DNA of 51,650 nucleotides, from contig JAOAIS010000006.1 of NCBI GenBank assembly GCA_026414575.1, forward strand, positions 1-51,650. The letters run 5' to 3'. Each line of letters starts with the position of its first letter. Positions within the stretch are counted from its first letter, which is position 1. Shown piece after piece: positions 28,137-37,387 of the stretch. This DNA comes from Aquificaceae bacterium (GTDB taxonomy: Bacteria; Aquificota; Aquificia; Aquificales; Aquificaceae). The position numbers were made by a program, and so were the translations under genes. The notes under the pieces are model-generated. The model was given only the letters and a program-made list of their open reading frames with translations. It made no database searches and was not told the origin of the DNA.

Positions 28137-28808
28137 GGCAATATCCCTAGCTTTTTTCAAATCTTCCAAAAATTCCTTTTCCGCATTGGGGTTTCTAAGT
28201 ATGTAAGCAGGATGGTAGGTGAGTAAAACTTTTATGTTTCTGTTGTAGGGATAGTCAAAAATCTGTCCTCTACTCTTTGTAACCTGGGTACTTCTGCCAA
28301 GTATGCCCTCAAGGGCTGTGGCACCAAGACACACGATGAGCTTTGGCTTTATAACTTCTATTTCCCTCTTTAGGTATGCCAAACAGCTCTGCATTTCCTT
28401 TGGTGTGGGCTTTCGGTTTCCGGGTGGTCTTGACTTGACTACATTGGTTATGTAAACCTCCTCCCTTTTTAGACCTACATCTTCCAACTTTTGGTTTAGG
28501 TATCTGCCTGCCCGTCCCACAAAGGGACGCTTTAATCGGTCTTCTTCCTCGCCAGGCGCCTCGCCCACAAGGACAATGGGCGAGTAAGGGTTTCCTTCAC
28601 CAAAGACATAACCGCTGGCACCTTCGTAGAGCACGCAACTCTTTTCCCTCTCCATGCTTTTGTAGATTGCCTCCAGCATGCTTTTTCTGTCTTTTGTGGG
28701 TTCCCCTGTCGACTCAGACTTATGTGTCTCTTGCTCCCTTTTGTCAAGGTAGAGGACATCAAAGCCTATGTCTCTTAGGGCCATCAGTGTAGCGTAAGCC
28801 TTTCTCAT
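28125..28808 (-). CDS. Uracil-DNA glycosylase, family 4-like, with incomplete Fe-S site
   Basis: Excises uracil from DNA, which matters at high temperature where cytosine deaminates fast. The catalytic motif VGEAPGEEEDRLKRPFVG (81-98) and LTYHPAYILRNP (196-207) place it in the family 4/5 group. Family 4 normally has C-x2-C, then KCRPP, then C 16 residues later. Here these are E55, C58, S126 (KSRPP) and C142, so two ligands are gone. An extra segment of about 45 residues precedes the usual start. 227 aa, convergent with the ArsA-type gene. Confidence 0.88.
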   Translation of the reverse strand: MRKAYATLMALRDIGFDVLYLDKREQETHKSESTGEPTKDRKSMLEAIYKSMEREKSCVLYEGASGYVFGEGNPYSPIVLVGEAPGEEEDRLKRPFVGRAGRYLNQKLEDVGLKREEVYITNVVKSRPPGNRKPTPKEMQSCLAYLKREIEVIKPKLIVCLGATALEGILGRSTQVTKSRGQIFDYPYNRNIKVLLTYHPAYILRNPNAEKEFLEDLKKARDIALGL

Positions 28809-28853
28809 GCGTCTTTAGAATTATTCTATTGTCATGCTTTCAAGCCTTTAACT

Positions 28854-30116
28854 TTACACCCTTTTGTATCTTTCCCAATCCTCTGGAAATTTCTGCATGG
28901 ATTGGCGTATGAGTCTGCCAGCAACAGCCCCCAACCCACATATGGATGTAGGCTGTATATGGGAGTTGACAAAGTCAAAGCCTTCCCAGTCCCTTTCCTC
29001 CGCATGATGGTGCAGGATTTTTTCAAGTAGATATGCTTGCTCGTGGGTGCCTACACGACAGGGAGTGCATTGACCGCAACTCTCATGGGCGTAAAATTCC
29101 GCAACCCACAGGCATGCCTGCACTATATCATCTTCCTCGGTAAGCACGATTACAGTACCTGTCCCCCCAAACCCGAAGGGGGAATAATCCATGGGCGTAT
29201 CCAGTTCCTCTGCAGAAAAACAGTCCAGGGCGCCAGAAAAGACCGCTTTTACCTTCTTATTTCCAAGGGTTCCACCGGCGTACTTAAAGATAACTTCCCT
29301 TAGAGTTGTGTTCATGGGAAGCTCGTAAACTCCTGGTTTTTTAACCTTACCGCTTACGGGAAAGAGCTTTGGTCCTGAGTAGTCGCTCGGTCCTATGTAT
29401 CTGTATTCCTCCCAGCCCATGCCTACTATTAGGGGTATGTTGCATAGGGTTTCCACATTATTGACCACGGTAGGCCTCCCAAAGAGTCCGTACTGAACTG
29501 GGAAGGGAGGCTTAATCCTTGGAAAACCCCTCTTACCCTCAAGGGATTCAATAAGGGCGCTTTCTTCACCGCAGATGTAGGCACCTGCACCCCTTGCCAC
29601 ATATATATCAAGGTCAAAACCAGAGCCAAGAATGTTCTTACCCAGAAAGCCCCTTTCTTTTGCCTCTTCTATGGCACTTCTTAGTATGTGATAGGCGATA
29701 GGATACTCCCCCCTTATGTATACGAAAGCTTGGTGGGCTCCTATGGCGTAGGAGGATATTATCATACCCTCTATTAGAAGATGTGGGTCCCTTTCCATGA
29801 GTATGCGGTCTTTGAAAGTGCCGGGTTCTGACTCGTCCGCATTGCATATGAGGTATCTTGGAGCTGGATTCTGGACTGCAAACTTCCACTTGCGCCCAGT
29901 TGGAAAACCTGCGCCCCCACGACCCCTTAGTTGGCTCTTATCCACCCAGTCTATTATTTCCGTAGGTTCCATGTTCAGAGCCTTTTCTAAAGCCTGATAC
30001 CCACCATCTTTAAGGTAATCCTCGATAGTGTGAACCTTTGGTTTTTTTGCCCTCTTTAAAAGGAGGTTGAGGGCAGTTTCTGCGTATATCTCAGGTATAA
30101 CGAGATAGGATTTCAT
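28854..30116 (-). CDS. nuoF: NADH-quinone oxidoreductase subunit F
   Basis: The 51-kDa-type subunit holding FMN, the NAD(H) site and a 4Fe-4S cluster. GRGGAGFPTGRKWKF is the NADH/FMN region, GAGAYICGEE follows, and the cluster ligands are in ESCGQCTPCRVG and the later SICGLG. The frame is open to 30137, but the ATG at 30116 has AAGGAG upstream (420 aa) and overlaps nuoE by 26 bp. No nuoG or other complex I genes are in the window, so it could equally serve a formate dehydrogenase or hydrogenase diaphorase module. Confidence 0.93.
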   Translation of the reverse strand: MKSYLVIPEIYAETALNLLLKRAKKPKVHTIEDYLKDGGYQALEKALNMEPTEIIDWVDKSQLRGRGGAGFPTGRKWKFAVQNPAPRYLICNADESEPGTFKDRILMERDPHLLIEGMIISSYAIGAHQAFVYIRGEYPIAYHILRSAIEEAKERGFLGKNILGSGFDLDIYVARGAGAYICGEESALIESLEGKRGFPRIKPPFPVQYGLFGRPTVVNNVETLCNIPLIVGMGWEEYRYIGPSDYSGPKLFPVSGKVKKPGVYELPMNTTLREVIFKYAGGTLGNKKVKAVFSGALDCFSAEELDTPMDYSPFGFGGTGTVIVLTEEDDIVQACLWVAEFYAHESCGQCTPCRVGTHEQAYLLEKILHHHAEERDWEGFDFVNSHIQPTSICGLGAVAGRLIRQSMQKFPEDWERYKRV

Positions 30117-30561
30117 TGAGCTTCTCCTTCGACTCAAACTTGTAAAGGTCTTCGTCCACCATAAAACAGGGCGCTTCGGAGCATGCGCCTATGCACTGTA
30201 CTCCTACCAGCTTAAATTTTCCGTCTTTGGTAACTTCACCAATGGAGATGCCGAGGAGTTCCTTCAGTGCGGTCAATACCCTTTGGGATTTCATCAGATT
30301 GCATACAACGCTTACGCAGACCCTGACCCTATGCCTGGCTGGTAAGCCCCTGTCAAACATATCATAAAAAGAGACTACATCCTCTATGTGGTTTAGTGGC
30401 AGGTCTAATATTTTTGCAACCTCCTTAAGGGCAAATTCCGGCAGGTGTCCGTAATGGTCTTGCACTTCGTGTAGGCAAAGCAGTATAGCTTGTTCTTTTC
30501 TTGGGAAGTATTCCGCATGACCCTGAAGTTTTTTTAGAAGTTCCTCGGGCAACATAGTCAT
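30091..30561 (-). CDS. nuoE: NADH-quinone oxidoreductase subunit E
   Basis: Thioredoxin-fold 2Fe-2S subunit that pairs with NuoF. Ligands are C-x4-C in VCVSVVCN and C-x3-C in QCIGACSEAPC. 156 aa. The ATG overlaps the mqnD stop (TGATG) and the gene overlaps nuoF, showing tight co-expression with quinone synthesis. Confidence 0.93.
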   Translation of the reverse strand: MTMLPEELLKKLQGHAEYFPRKEQAILLCLHEVQDHYGHLPEFALKEVAKILDLPLNHIEDVVSFYDMFDRGLPARHRVRVCVSVVCNLMKSQRVLTALKELLGISIGEVTKDGKFKLVGVQCIGACSEAPCFMVDEDLYKFESKEKLNEILSRYT

Positions 30562-31403
30562 CAGCTTATCACCTCATCGCTAAAAATAACATGAGGTATA
30601 TCAGCCTTAATTATACCCCTTTCAACCCCCATTTGAAGCATCAACCTAACTGCTCTTTTTCCATCTTCTCCGTAGTCAAGGGTCCTTTGGTTTACATACA
30701 TGCTAACAAATCTTTTGGTCTTTTCCCCATCTTCCTTTATTTCTCTTGCGTATTTTCTTGCAAAGTTCAGGGCTTCTTCTGGATTATTCAGGGCGTACTC
30801 TATGCTTCTCTTCATAAGGCCTTCAAACTTTCTTATATTTTCCATGCCCAGGTCTTTTCTTATCACATTACAGCCCAAAGGTAGCGGAAGGTCAGTTTTT
30901 TCTTTCCACCACCTGCCAAGGTCCAAAAATATCTTTAGGCCCCTATCTTGGTAGCTTAGCTGTCCTTCGTGTATAACAAGCCCTGCGTCAACATCCCCCT
31001 TCTCTACAGCATCCAGCACATGGTCAAAGGGTAGTACAACCTCCTCAAAGTTTGGCTCGTAAAGCTTAAGCATAAGGAAGGCTGTGGTTAGTTTTCCTGG
31101 CACCCCCACTCTTTTAGCTTTGAGGCTTTCTAAGTTTTCCTTAACCACCACTATGGGTCCATAGCCGTCGCCCACGCTCCCACCACTTGGAAGCACGAGA
31201 TATTTGTCTGCTATGTAGGGATATGCGTGGAAAGAGACTGCGGATACTTCATAGGTGCCCTTCAGGGCTTCTTTGTTAAGGGTTTCTATGTCCGCAAGCA
31301 CATGTTCTATTTCAAAACCTTCCGTGTCTATCTTGCTCTCAGTCAGGGCATAAAACATGAAGGCGTCGTCCGAATCAGGGCTGTGAGCTATCCTTATTTT
31401 CAT
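30561..31403 (-). CDS. mqnD: 1,4-dihydroxy-6-naphthoate synthase-like (MqnD/MqnA family)
   Basis: Belongs to the MqnA/MqnD fold (periplasmic-binding-protein-like) of the futalosine menaquinone pathway. [14 protein letters not shown] at residues 7-20 and GYGPIVVV near 80 match the MqnD type better than MqnA. MqnD releases dihydroxynaphthoate from cyclic de-hypoxanthine futalosine. In Aquificales the end product would be a menaquinone derivative. 280 aa, no signal peptide. It overlaps lpxD by 29 bp and touches nuoE. The MqnA/MqnD distinction is by eye. Confidence 0.78.
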   Translation of the reverse strand: MKIRIAHSPDSDDAFMFYALTESKIDTEGFEIEHVLADIETLNKEALKGTYEVSAVSFHAYPYIADKYLVLPSGGSVGDGYGPIVVVKENLESLKAKRVGVPGKLTTAFLMLKLYEPNFEEVVLPFDHVLDAVEKGDVDAGLVIHEGQLSYQDRGLKIFLDLGRWWKEKTDLPLPLGCNVIRKDLGMENIRKFEGLMKRSIEYALNNPEEALNFARKYAREIKEDGEKTKRFVSMYVNQRTLDYGEDGKRAVRLMLQMGVERGIIKADIPHVIFSDEVIS

Positions 31404-32373
31404 GCCTTTTCTCCTTAAAGAGTTCTGGCAACTTAATTATGTAGGCGTAGAGCCTTTTCCACTTTGACCATTCCATGGCGGGTATGACGCCTCCGTATAC
31501 CTTACCCCCCTTGAGGTCTTTGCTGACGCCCGCCTTGGCGGAAACTACCGCACCATCGCCTACGAAGACGTGGTCCGCTACTCCCACTTGACCAGCCAGC
31601 ACAACCCCTTTTCCAGTTCTTACACTGCCAGAAAGACCTACCTGTGAGACCACAAGGTTGTTTTCACCAAGCCTGCAATTATGACCTATCTGAACTAGGT
31701 TGTCAATCTTTGTATTCTTGCCTATTCTTGTTTCATCCAGAAGAGCCCTATCTATGCATGTGTTGGAGCCAATTTCTACAAAGTCTTCAATGATTACCTT
31801 ACCTATATGGTTAAGCTTGAATATGCCCTCTGCGCCAACATAATAGCCAAACCCGTCCGCCCCTATGACGGAACCGCTGTGGATTCTCACGCCCTCACCT
31901 ATTACACAGCCAGGATATACATGTACACCGCTAAAAAGCACGCTGTCTTTGCCAATTTTTGTCCCATCACCTATGTAGCAGAAGGGATAGATTTTAACCC
32001 CTTCTTCAAGCACTGCGTCTTTGCCCACATAAACGAAGGGTCCTATGTAAACATCCCTTCCTATGGCCACCCCCTCTTCTATGTGAGCCCTTTCGGATAT
32101 GCCGGAAGGATGCTTTTCTGGGTAATGGAGGCTAAGAAACTTGGCAAGCGCAAGCCTTACATTCTTGACTTTTATATATCTTGGAAAGTCCACTTCCTCT
32201 GAGACTATGGGCACTATATCTAAACCCTTAAGTTTTTCCGCATCCAAAACCCTCTGGCAGAAAACCGCCGTCCCTTCCCTGGGACTTTCTAAGGATGAAA
32301 TCCCAATCACTTCATGTTCCAAGTCGCCAAAGGGCTCGCCCTGCAACAGCTCTGAAAGTTCTCTGATTGTCAT
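31375..32373 (-). CDS. lpxD: UDP-3-O-acylglucosamine N-acyltransferase
   Basis: Third step of lipid A synthesis: adds the second acyl chain to UDP-3-O-acyl-glucosamine. An N-terminal uridine-binding domain (about 1-95) leads into a left-handed beta-helix of hexapeptide repeats (about 97-290) with the catalytic His region [11 protein letters not shown]. 332 aa. It overlaps ompH by four bases; skp-lpxD adjacency is common in Gram-negatives. Confidence 0.94.
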   Translation of the reverse strand: MTIRELSELLQGEPFGDLEHEVIGISSLESPREGTAVFCQRVLDAEKLKGLDIVPIVSEEVDFPRYIKVKNVRLALAKFLSLHYPEKHPSGISERAHIEEGVAIGRDVYIGPFVYVGKDAVLEEGVKIYPFCYIGDGTKIGKDSVLFSGVHVYPGCVIGEGVRIHSGSVIGADGFGYYVGAEGIFKLNHIGKVIIEDFVEIGSNTCIDRALLDETRIGKNTKIDNLVQIGHNCRLGENNLVVSQVGLSGSVRTGKGVVLAGQVGVADHVFVGDGAVVSAKAGVSKDLKGGKVYGGVIPAMEWSKWKRLYAYIIKLPELFKEKRHENKDSSQP

Positions 32374-32855
32374 TTTTGTTGGTCAAGCCTATCTATGACC
32401 TCCTTGGTTATGTCTATCTCCGCAGCCCTGTATACGAAGGCAGAACAATCAAGCACGCCTGTAAAGCCCTGCTTTTTGGCTATGTCCTCCGATATGCTTC
32501 TCACATTCCCTATTATCTCTTCTTCCATCTTGCCTTTGAGCTCCGATAGCTCTTTTTGGGCCTTTTGCTGCAGTTCCATGCCTTCCGCTTCCATCTTCTG
32601 GTACTCTTTTATTCTTTGTTCTCTTACATTCTGGGCTATGCCCTTGCTCTCTATCTGTTTTTTCAGCTCTTCTAGTCTTTTGTTAATCTGGTCAAGCCTT
32701 TTCTGATACTCATCCACCTTTGCCCTTAGCTGGGTTTCTTTACCTTTTACAAGTTTTGACTCGGAAAGGATACGATTGGGATCCACGCATGCAAATTTTT
32801 GTTGGGCAAGACCAAGGGTTGAGAAAAATACCAAAGCTAAAAAAATTCTTTTCAT
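32370..32855 (-). CDS. OmpH/Skp-family periplasmic chaperone
   Basis: Signal peptide ([19 protein letters not shown], cleavage probably after LGLA) followed by a long charged coiled coil (about 35-120) typical of Skp, which holds unfolded outer-membrane proteins in the periplasm. 161 aa. AGGAGGAAAAG precedes the ATG. First of a tight run with lpxD, mqnD, nuoE and nuoF. Confidence 0.9.
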   Translation of the reverse strand: MKRIFLALVFFSTLGLAQQKFACVDPNRILSESKLVKGKETQLRAKVDEYQKRLDQINKRLEELKKQIESKGIAQNVREQRIKEYQKMEAEGMELQQKAQKELSELKGKMEEEIIGNVRSISEDIAKKQGFTGVLDCSAFVYRAAEIDITKEVIDRLDQQK

Positions 32856-32889
32856 AATCTTTTCCTCCTATAAAAAGGATAGCACATTT

Positions 32890-34128
32890 TTATACCGCTT
32901 CTTTTATGATGTAGGTGGGTTTTAGCTTGTCCCTCACCACGTCTTCTTTAACCAAAACCTTCTTTACATCTTTCAAAGATGGTATCTCGTACATGACATC
33001 CAGCATAATTTCTTCCATTATGGCTCTTAGACCTCTTGCTCCCGTCTTTCTTCTTATGGATTCTTTTGCTATCTCTGCAAGAGCGCCCTCTGTAAATTCA
33101 AGCTCCACCCCCTCCACCTCAAAGAGCTTCTTGTACTGCTTTACTAAGGCGTTTTTGGGCTCTACGAGAACTCGTATTAGTTCCTCTTCGGTAAGCTCAT
33201 CGAGGACTGCCACAACCGGCAGTCTCCCTACAAACTCAGGTATGAGACCGTAATGTATAAGGTCGTCTACTTCCACAAAATGCAGGGTGTTTTCTCCCTT
33301 TTCGAACTTTTTGATTTCAGCCTCAAAGCCCACTACGGACTTGCCAAGCCTGCGCTTTACTATATCCTCGAGCCCCACAAAAGCTCCTCCGCATATAAAA
33401 AGTATGTCTGTGGTGTCCACCTGTATGAATTCCTGATGGGGATGCTTTCTGCCACCCTGTGGTGGTACATTTGATACGGTGCCCTCTATAATCTTCAAGA
33501 GGGCTTGCTGCACACCCTCACCAGAGACATCTCTGGTTATGGATGGGTTGATGCCGGATTTTTTGGCTATCTTGTCTATTTCATCTATGTAGATAATGCC
33601 CTCTTGGGCTGATTTTACATCGTAACCGCAGTTTTGCAACAGCCTTACAAGCACATTCTCCACATCCTCACCTACATAGCCTGCCTCCGTAAGCGTTGTG
33701 GCATCTGCGATAGCGAAGGGCACATCCAATATCTTTGCAAGGGTCTTTGCCAGAAGTGTTTTTCCTGAGCCAGTGGGCCCTATGAGTAGAATGTTGCTCT
33801 TTTCTACCTCTACATCGTCAAGGTTTACGCCAAGCCCCTTTGTTCTTATCCTTTTGTAGTGGTTGTAGACCGCAACGGAGAGTATCTTTTTTGCCTTTTC
33901 TTGGCCTATCACATAACGGTCAAGCTGTTTCTTTATCTCTTCTGGTGTTGGTATCTCCTTTGATACATGCTGGGCTATCTGTCTTTTTTGCTCTTTTATT
34001 ATTCGACCACATTCTTCCACGCATCGGTCGCATATGAAGGTATCCTGAGGGCCTCCTATGAGCATAAGAACCTCATTTTGGGATTTGCCACAAAAAGAGC
34101 AGTGGTTTTCCTGTCTTCTTCTTGACAT
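32890..34128 (-). CDS. clpX: ClpX, ATP-dependent unfoldase
   Basis: AAA+ partner of ClpP. The N-terminal zinc domain has C-x2-C...C-x2-C ([15 protein letters not shown]), Walker A is GPTGSGKT and Walker B IYIDEIDK; the ClpP-docking loop is of the IGF type or a variant (VVGFEAE region). 412 aa. One base after clpP. Confidence 0.97.
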   Translation of the reverse strand: MSRRRQENHCSFCGKSQNEVLMLIGGPQDTFICDRCVEECGRIIKEQKRQIAQHVSKEIPTPEEIKKQLDRYVIGQEKAKKILSVAVYNHYKRIRTKGLGVNLDDVEVEKSNILLIGPTGSGKTLLAKTLAKILDVPFAIADATTLTEAGYVGEDVENVLVRLLQNCGYDVKSAQEGIIYIDEIDKIAKKSGINPSITRDVSGEGVQQALLKIIEGTVSNVPPQGGRKHPHQEFIQVDTTDILFICGGAFVGLEDIVKRRLGKSVVGFEAEIKKFEKGENTLHFVEVDDLIHYGLIPEFVGRLPVVAVLDELTEEELIRVLVEPKNALVKQYKKLFEVEGVELEFTEGALAEIAKESIRRKTGARGLRAIMEEIMLDVMYEIPSLKDVKKVLVKEDVVRDKLKPTYIIKEAV

Positions 34129-34129
34129 A

Positions 34130-34726
34130 TTAGCTCCTTTTTTCTATAACCTTGTCCACTATACCGTATTCCATAGCTTCCTGAGCGGACATAAAGTAGT
34201 CCCTCTCCACATCCCTTTCAACCTTTTCTAAAGGTTGTCCAGTGTGTTTTGAGAGAATTTCGTTAAGCATATGTTTTATCCTTCTTATTTCCTCCGCATG
34301 GATGATTATGTCCGTTGCCTGCCCTGAGATACCGCCAAGCGGTTGGTGTATCATAATTCTTGCATGAGGCAGGGCATACCTTTTGCCCTTTGAGCCAGCA
34401 GAGAGAAGCACCGCACCCATGGATGCTGCCTGGCCTAAGCATATGGTTATAACATCGGGTTTTATGTACTGCATGGTGTCGTAGATTGCCATTCCAGCGG
34501 TCACAGAACCTCCGGGTGAGTTTATGTACATGTATATGTCTTTGTCTGGGTCTTGAGCCTCAAGGAAAAGAAGCTGTGCCACTATTAGGTTTGCTATATG
34601 GTCATCTATGGGAAAGCCAAGAAGCACTATCCTATCTTGCAAAAGCCTGGAGTATATGTCAAAGGCCCTCTCGCCCCTTGGTGTTTGCTCTATAACTATG
34701 GGTACAAGCTGGTCAAGTATTTTCAT
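34130..34726 (-). CDS. clpP: ClpP, proteolytic subunit
   Basis: Barrel-forming serine protease with S102 ([11 protein letters not shown]) and H127 ([10 protein letters not shown]); the third residue is an Asp near 176. The frame opens at 34762, but the ATG at 34726 starts with [20 protein letters not shown], as in other ClpP, and has AGGAGGAG upstream. 198 aa. It overlaps tig by 14 bp. Confidence 0.96.
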   Translation of the reverse strand: MKILDQLVPIVIEQTPRGERAFDIYSRLLQDRIVLLGFPIDDHIANLIVAQLLFLEAQDPDKDIYMYINSPGGSVTAGMAIYDTMQYIKPDVITICLGQAASMGAVLLSAGSKGKRYALPHARIMIHQPLGGISGQATDIIIHAEEIRRIKHMLNEILSKHTGQPLEKVERDVERDYFMSAQEAMEYGIVDKVIEKRS

Positions 34727-36008
34727 TCTGCTCCTCCTTTTTCTCTTCCATTTCCTTAACAACCACCTTAGATATTATATCTTCGAGAGCTTTTTCTCTC
34801 CTTATGTCATCTTCTAAAACTGGCAGAAGGTTTTCCCTCTGCAAAAATTCTCTCATCTCCTCCACAGATTTTTCATAAGACTGGGCGAGCTCCTCTATTC
34901 TTTTTTGAACTTCTTCGGTGTCCACCTGTATGCCTTTTTCTTGGGCATACCTGTCAAGTATAAACCTTAGCTTTACATTCAGTACGGCCTGGGGTGTAAG
35001 TTCTTGGGTGATGGACTTGTAGTCTAAGTACTTGGGGTCTATGCCCCACTGGGATAGCTGTGCAACTCTCCTTTCTACCAAATGAGCTAACTCCCTCTGC
35101 AGTAAGGTCTGAGGGACGGAAAAATCGTGCATTTCCACGAGTTTTTTGGCTACTCCGTCTGTTATAAGGTTTCGCCTCAGGTTTTCAAGGCCGGCTTTTA
35201 CTTCTTGCCTTATCTTCTCTTCCGCCTCATCCCAGGTTTCTCCGTAGCCCAGCTCCCTTGCAAAGTCATCCTTGAGCTCTGGAAGCACTTTTTCCTTAAC
35301 CCCCTTTACTTTTATTTCTACCCTTGCTTTTCCTGAAGGTTTACCATCCATGTCATACAGTGTAAGCTCCTCTAAGGTAATGGTGTCGCCCTCCCTTTTG
35401 CCCACAAGGACTTTTTCTATCTCTTCCCTGAAGGTTTTTGTGCCAAGAATGCCGGAAGTTTCGCCATCGGTAGCTTCTCCGCTCTCTAAGTCTTCCACCT
35501 TGTAATCTACCACTACCAGGTCTCCTTCTTTTATTTCTCTATCAACGGGCTCCCATAGGGCATGTTCCTCTCTGAGTTCTTCTATCCTTTTGTTGACAAG
35601 CTCTTCCTTGTATTCTACCCTTTTGATTTCAACCTCAAGTCCTTCAAGGTTCTTGACCTCAAACTCGGGAGGCACTTCAAAGGATACGGTGTAGCTTAGC
35701 CTCTGGGAAGGCTCCTCGAGCTGAACTCCCTCTAAGTATATGTCCGCCACCGGCCTCAATCCGCTTTCTTGTATGGCTTCAGCAAGCGTGGCGTTGGCGA
35801 CCCTTTTGCCTACCTCTTCTTGGATGTATTCTTTGAACTTTGCCCTTATTATCCATAGGGGGGCTTTGCCTTTTCTAAAACCCTCCACATCAGCATTTTG
35901 TCTAAGATAGTTGTATACCTCATCCAGCACAGATTTTACTACATCACCCTCCACTTCTACCTTGAGGGCCTTAAAGAGTCCTTGTTTTTCTTCTACTTTT
36001 ACCTTCAT
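34713..36008 (-). CDS. tig: Trigger factor
   Basis: Ribosome-bound folding chaperone. It has the ribosome-binding N-domain with a GFRKGKAP tail signature (about 49-56), a PPIase-like middle domain (about 150-235) and a helical C-domain. 431 aa. The ATG at 36008 lies after AAAGGAGG; six extra upstream codons would run into the tRNA trailer and are rejected. tig-clpP-clpX order is the usual one. Confidence 0.95.
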   Translation of the reverse strand: MKVKVEEKQGLFKALKVEVEGDVVKSVLDEVYNYLRQNADVEGFRKGKAPLWIIRAKFKEYIQEEVGKRVANATLAEAIQESGLRPVADIYLEGVQLEEPSQRLSYTVSFEVPPEFEVKNLEGLEVEIKRVEYKEELVNKRIEELREEHALWEPVDREIKEGDLVVVDYKVEDLESGEATDGETSGILGTKTFREEIEKVLVGKREGDTITLEELTLYDMDGKPSGKARVEIKVKGVKEKVLPELKDDFARELGYGETWDEAEEKIRQEVKAGLENLRRNLITDGVAKKLVEMHDFSVPQTLLQRELAHLVERRVAQLSQWGIDPKYLDYKSITQELTPQAVLNVKLRFILDRYAQEKGIQVDTEEVQKRIEELAQSYEKSVEEMREFLQRENLLPVLEDDIRREKALEDIISKVVVKEMEEKKEEQNENT

Positions 36009-36027
36009 AAAAACCTCCTTTGACAAA

Positions 36028-36110
36028 TGCGGGTGGAGGGAGTTGAACCCTCACGGGCTAAGCCCACAGGATCCTAAGTCCTGCGCGTCTGCCAGTTCCG
36101 CCACACCCGC
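36028..36110 (-). tRNA. tRNA-Leu (UAG)
   Basis: Folds as a class II tRNA. The acceptor stem is GCGGGTG/CACCCGC with discriminator A. The anticodon stem is CAGGA/TCCTG around loop CTTAGGA, so the anticodon is UAG. A short variable arm GGGC-TTA-GCCC follows, and the T arm is GAGGG-TTCAACT-CCCTC. CCA is not encoded. Only 19 nt separate its 3' end from the tig start codon, and the tig Shine-Dalgarno lies in that trailer. Confidence 0.95.
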
Positions 36111-36123
36111 TTAAGAATAGAAA

Positions 36124-36150
36124 ATTATAACCTGCTTTTGGTCAGTTCAA
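36124..36150 (-). promoter_or_regulatory. Promoter for tRNA-Leu and tig operon
   Basis: On the minus strand a perfect TATAAT (36124-36129) lies 13 bases before the tRNA. TTGAAC (36145-36150) is a possible -35 with a short 15-bp spacer. Confidence 0.5.
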
Positions 36151-36165
36151 CATACAGCCACAGCC

Positions 36166-36171
36166 TATATT
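36166..36171 (+). promoter_or_regulatory. -10 box for the GlcF-like gene, probably leaderless
   Basis: TATATT ends ten bases before the ATG at 36182, with no Shine-Dalgarno in between. It lies 36 bases from the oppositely directed tRNA -10 box, so the two promoters overlap. Confidence 0.35.
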
Positions 36172-36181
36172 TACTTAAACT

Positions 36182-37378
36182 ATGCAGAAGTTTGTGGAGC
36201 TGTCCCTTGACCTTACACAGAAGTGTGTAAAGTGTGGGCTTTGTAAGTCAGTATGCCCTACCTATCCTTACATAGAGGAAGAGGCGGGCTATGCAAGAGG
36301 TAGGCTTGTCCTTGCGGAGATGGTGGCAAAGGGTGAATTACCGCTGACGCAGGAGGTGTCCCAGCAATGGGACCAATGCGCCATGTGTAGGCGGTGCGAG
36401 TGGATATGTCCAAACGGTGTGGAATACAAGGAAGTACTTGTCCATGTGAAAAACAAGCAAAGGGAGAGTCTTGGTCAAGGGGTGGTAAAAAGTCTTGGAT
36501 TAAAAGCCCTTGAGTTAATGCAAACAAGAGCAGGTAGAGCATTAATCAAGCTTACGGGAAAGGTAATGGAAGCCCTTCCCTTTGAGGAGATAAAAACGCC
36601 CTTTCCCACTGGTGCGGTCAAGTTCATGCCCAAGCCCACCGCTGAGGCTTTTGGGCTTAGGGGTAAGGTTTTCAAGGCGGAAGAGGAAAGGGGCAAACTT
36701 CTCTTTTTTACCGGCTGTATGATTGATGCCTTTTATGGAAAGACGGGGGAGAATGTTATAAAGCTCATGAATAAGGCGGGCTATACAGTCGTTGTGCCAA
36801 GAGACATAAAGTGCTGTGGTGCACCCCACTACTACTCGGGCAACCTTCCTGCTTTTGAGAGGCTGAAAGAGCATAACCTCAAGGAGATGGAAAAGTATGA
36901 GTTTGACGGGGTGGTGGTCGCCTGTCCTACCTGCGGCGGTGCCCTTCAGGAGGATTACAAACTTGACAAACCCGTTTACGACTTTGCGGAGATAGTTTTT
37001 AAGAGTCCTATAAGGTTTAGAGGTTCTGGCAACAGGCTTACCTTTCATGTGCCTTGCCACTCTTACAGTGCCATGAAGGTAAAGGAGGAAGTTTTCTATG
37101 GCCTTATGGAAAGGATAGACGGTGATCAAGTTAAAAGGGCAGAAAAAGACAAATCCTGCTGTGGTTTTGCCGGACTCTTTTCTGTAACAAATCCTGATAT
37201 GTCCGACAAAATACAGAGGGAAAAGATAGAAGACCTTCAAAAGACTCAGGCAAAGGTGGTACTTACCGCTTGCCCCGGTTGTGTTCTGAATCTAAAGGAT
37301 GGTGTTAAAAAGCACAAAACCGGTCAAGAGGTCATGCATTTAGCGGATTACCTTGCGGAAAACCTTGGGGAAATTTAG
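36182..37378 (+). CDS. GlcF/HdrD-like iron-sulfur oxidoreductase subunit
   Basis: Two ferredoxin-type 4Fe-4S motifs open the protein: CVKCGLCKSVCP (15-26) and CAMCRRCEWICP. Two CCG domains follow (CCGAPHYYSG, CCGFAG). This is the layout of glycolate oxidase subunit GlcF, anaerobic glycerol-3-phosphate dehydrogenase subunit C and lactate-utilisation proteins. No FAD-binding partner (GlcD/E) is adjacent, so the substrate is undetermined. 398 aa, soluble. Starts a plus-strand run through rseP. Confidence 0.85.
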   Translation: MQKFVELSLDLTQKCVKCGLCKSVCPTYPYIEEEAGYARGRLVLAEMVAKGELPLTQEVSQQWDQCAMCRRCEWICPNGVEYKEVLVHVKNKQRESLGQGVVKSLGLKALELMQTRAGRALIKLTGKVMEALPFEEIKTPFPTGAVKFMPKPTAEAFGLRGKVFKAEEERGKLLFFTGCMIDAFYGKTGENVIKLMNKAGYTVVVPRDIKCCGAPHYYSGNLPAFERLKEHNLKEMEKYEFDGVVVACPTCGGALQEDYKLDKPVYDFAEIVFKSPIRFRGSGNRLTFHVPCHSYSAMKVKEEVFYGLMERIDGDQVKRAEKDKSCCGFAGLFSVTNPDMSDKIQREKIEDLQKTQAKVVLTACPGCVLNLKDGVKKHKTGQEVMHLADYLAENLGEI

Positions 37379-37387
37379 AATAAGAGC

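Noticed and set aside
36542-37240. Minus-strand frame of 232 codons inside the GlcF-like gene
   Set aside because: It lies entirely antisense to a protein with clear Fe-S and CCG motifs and shows no motif itself.
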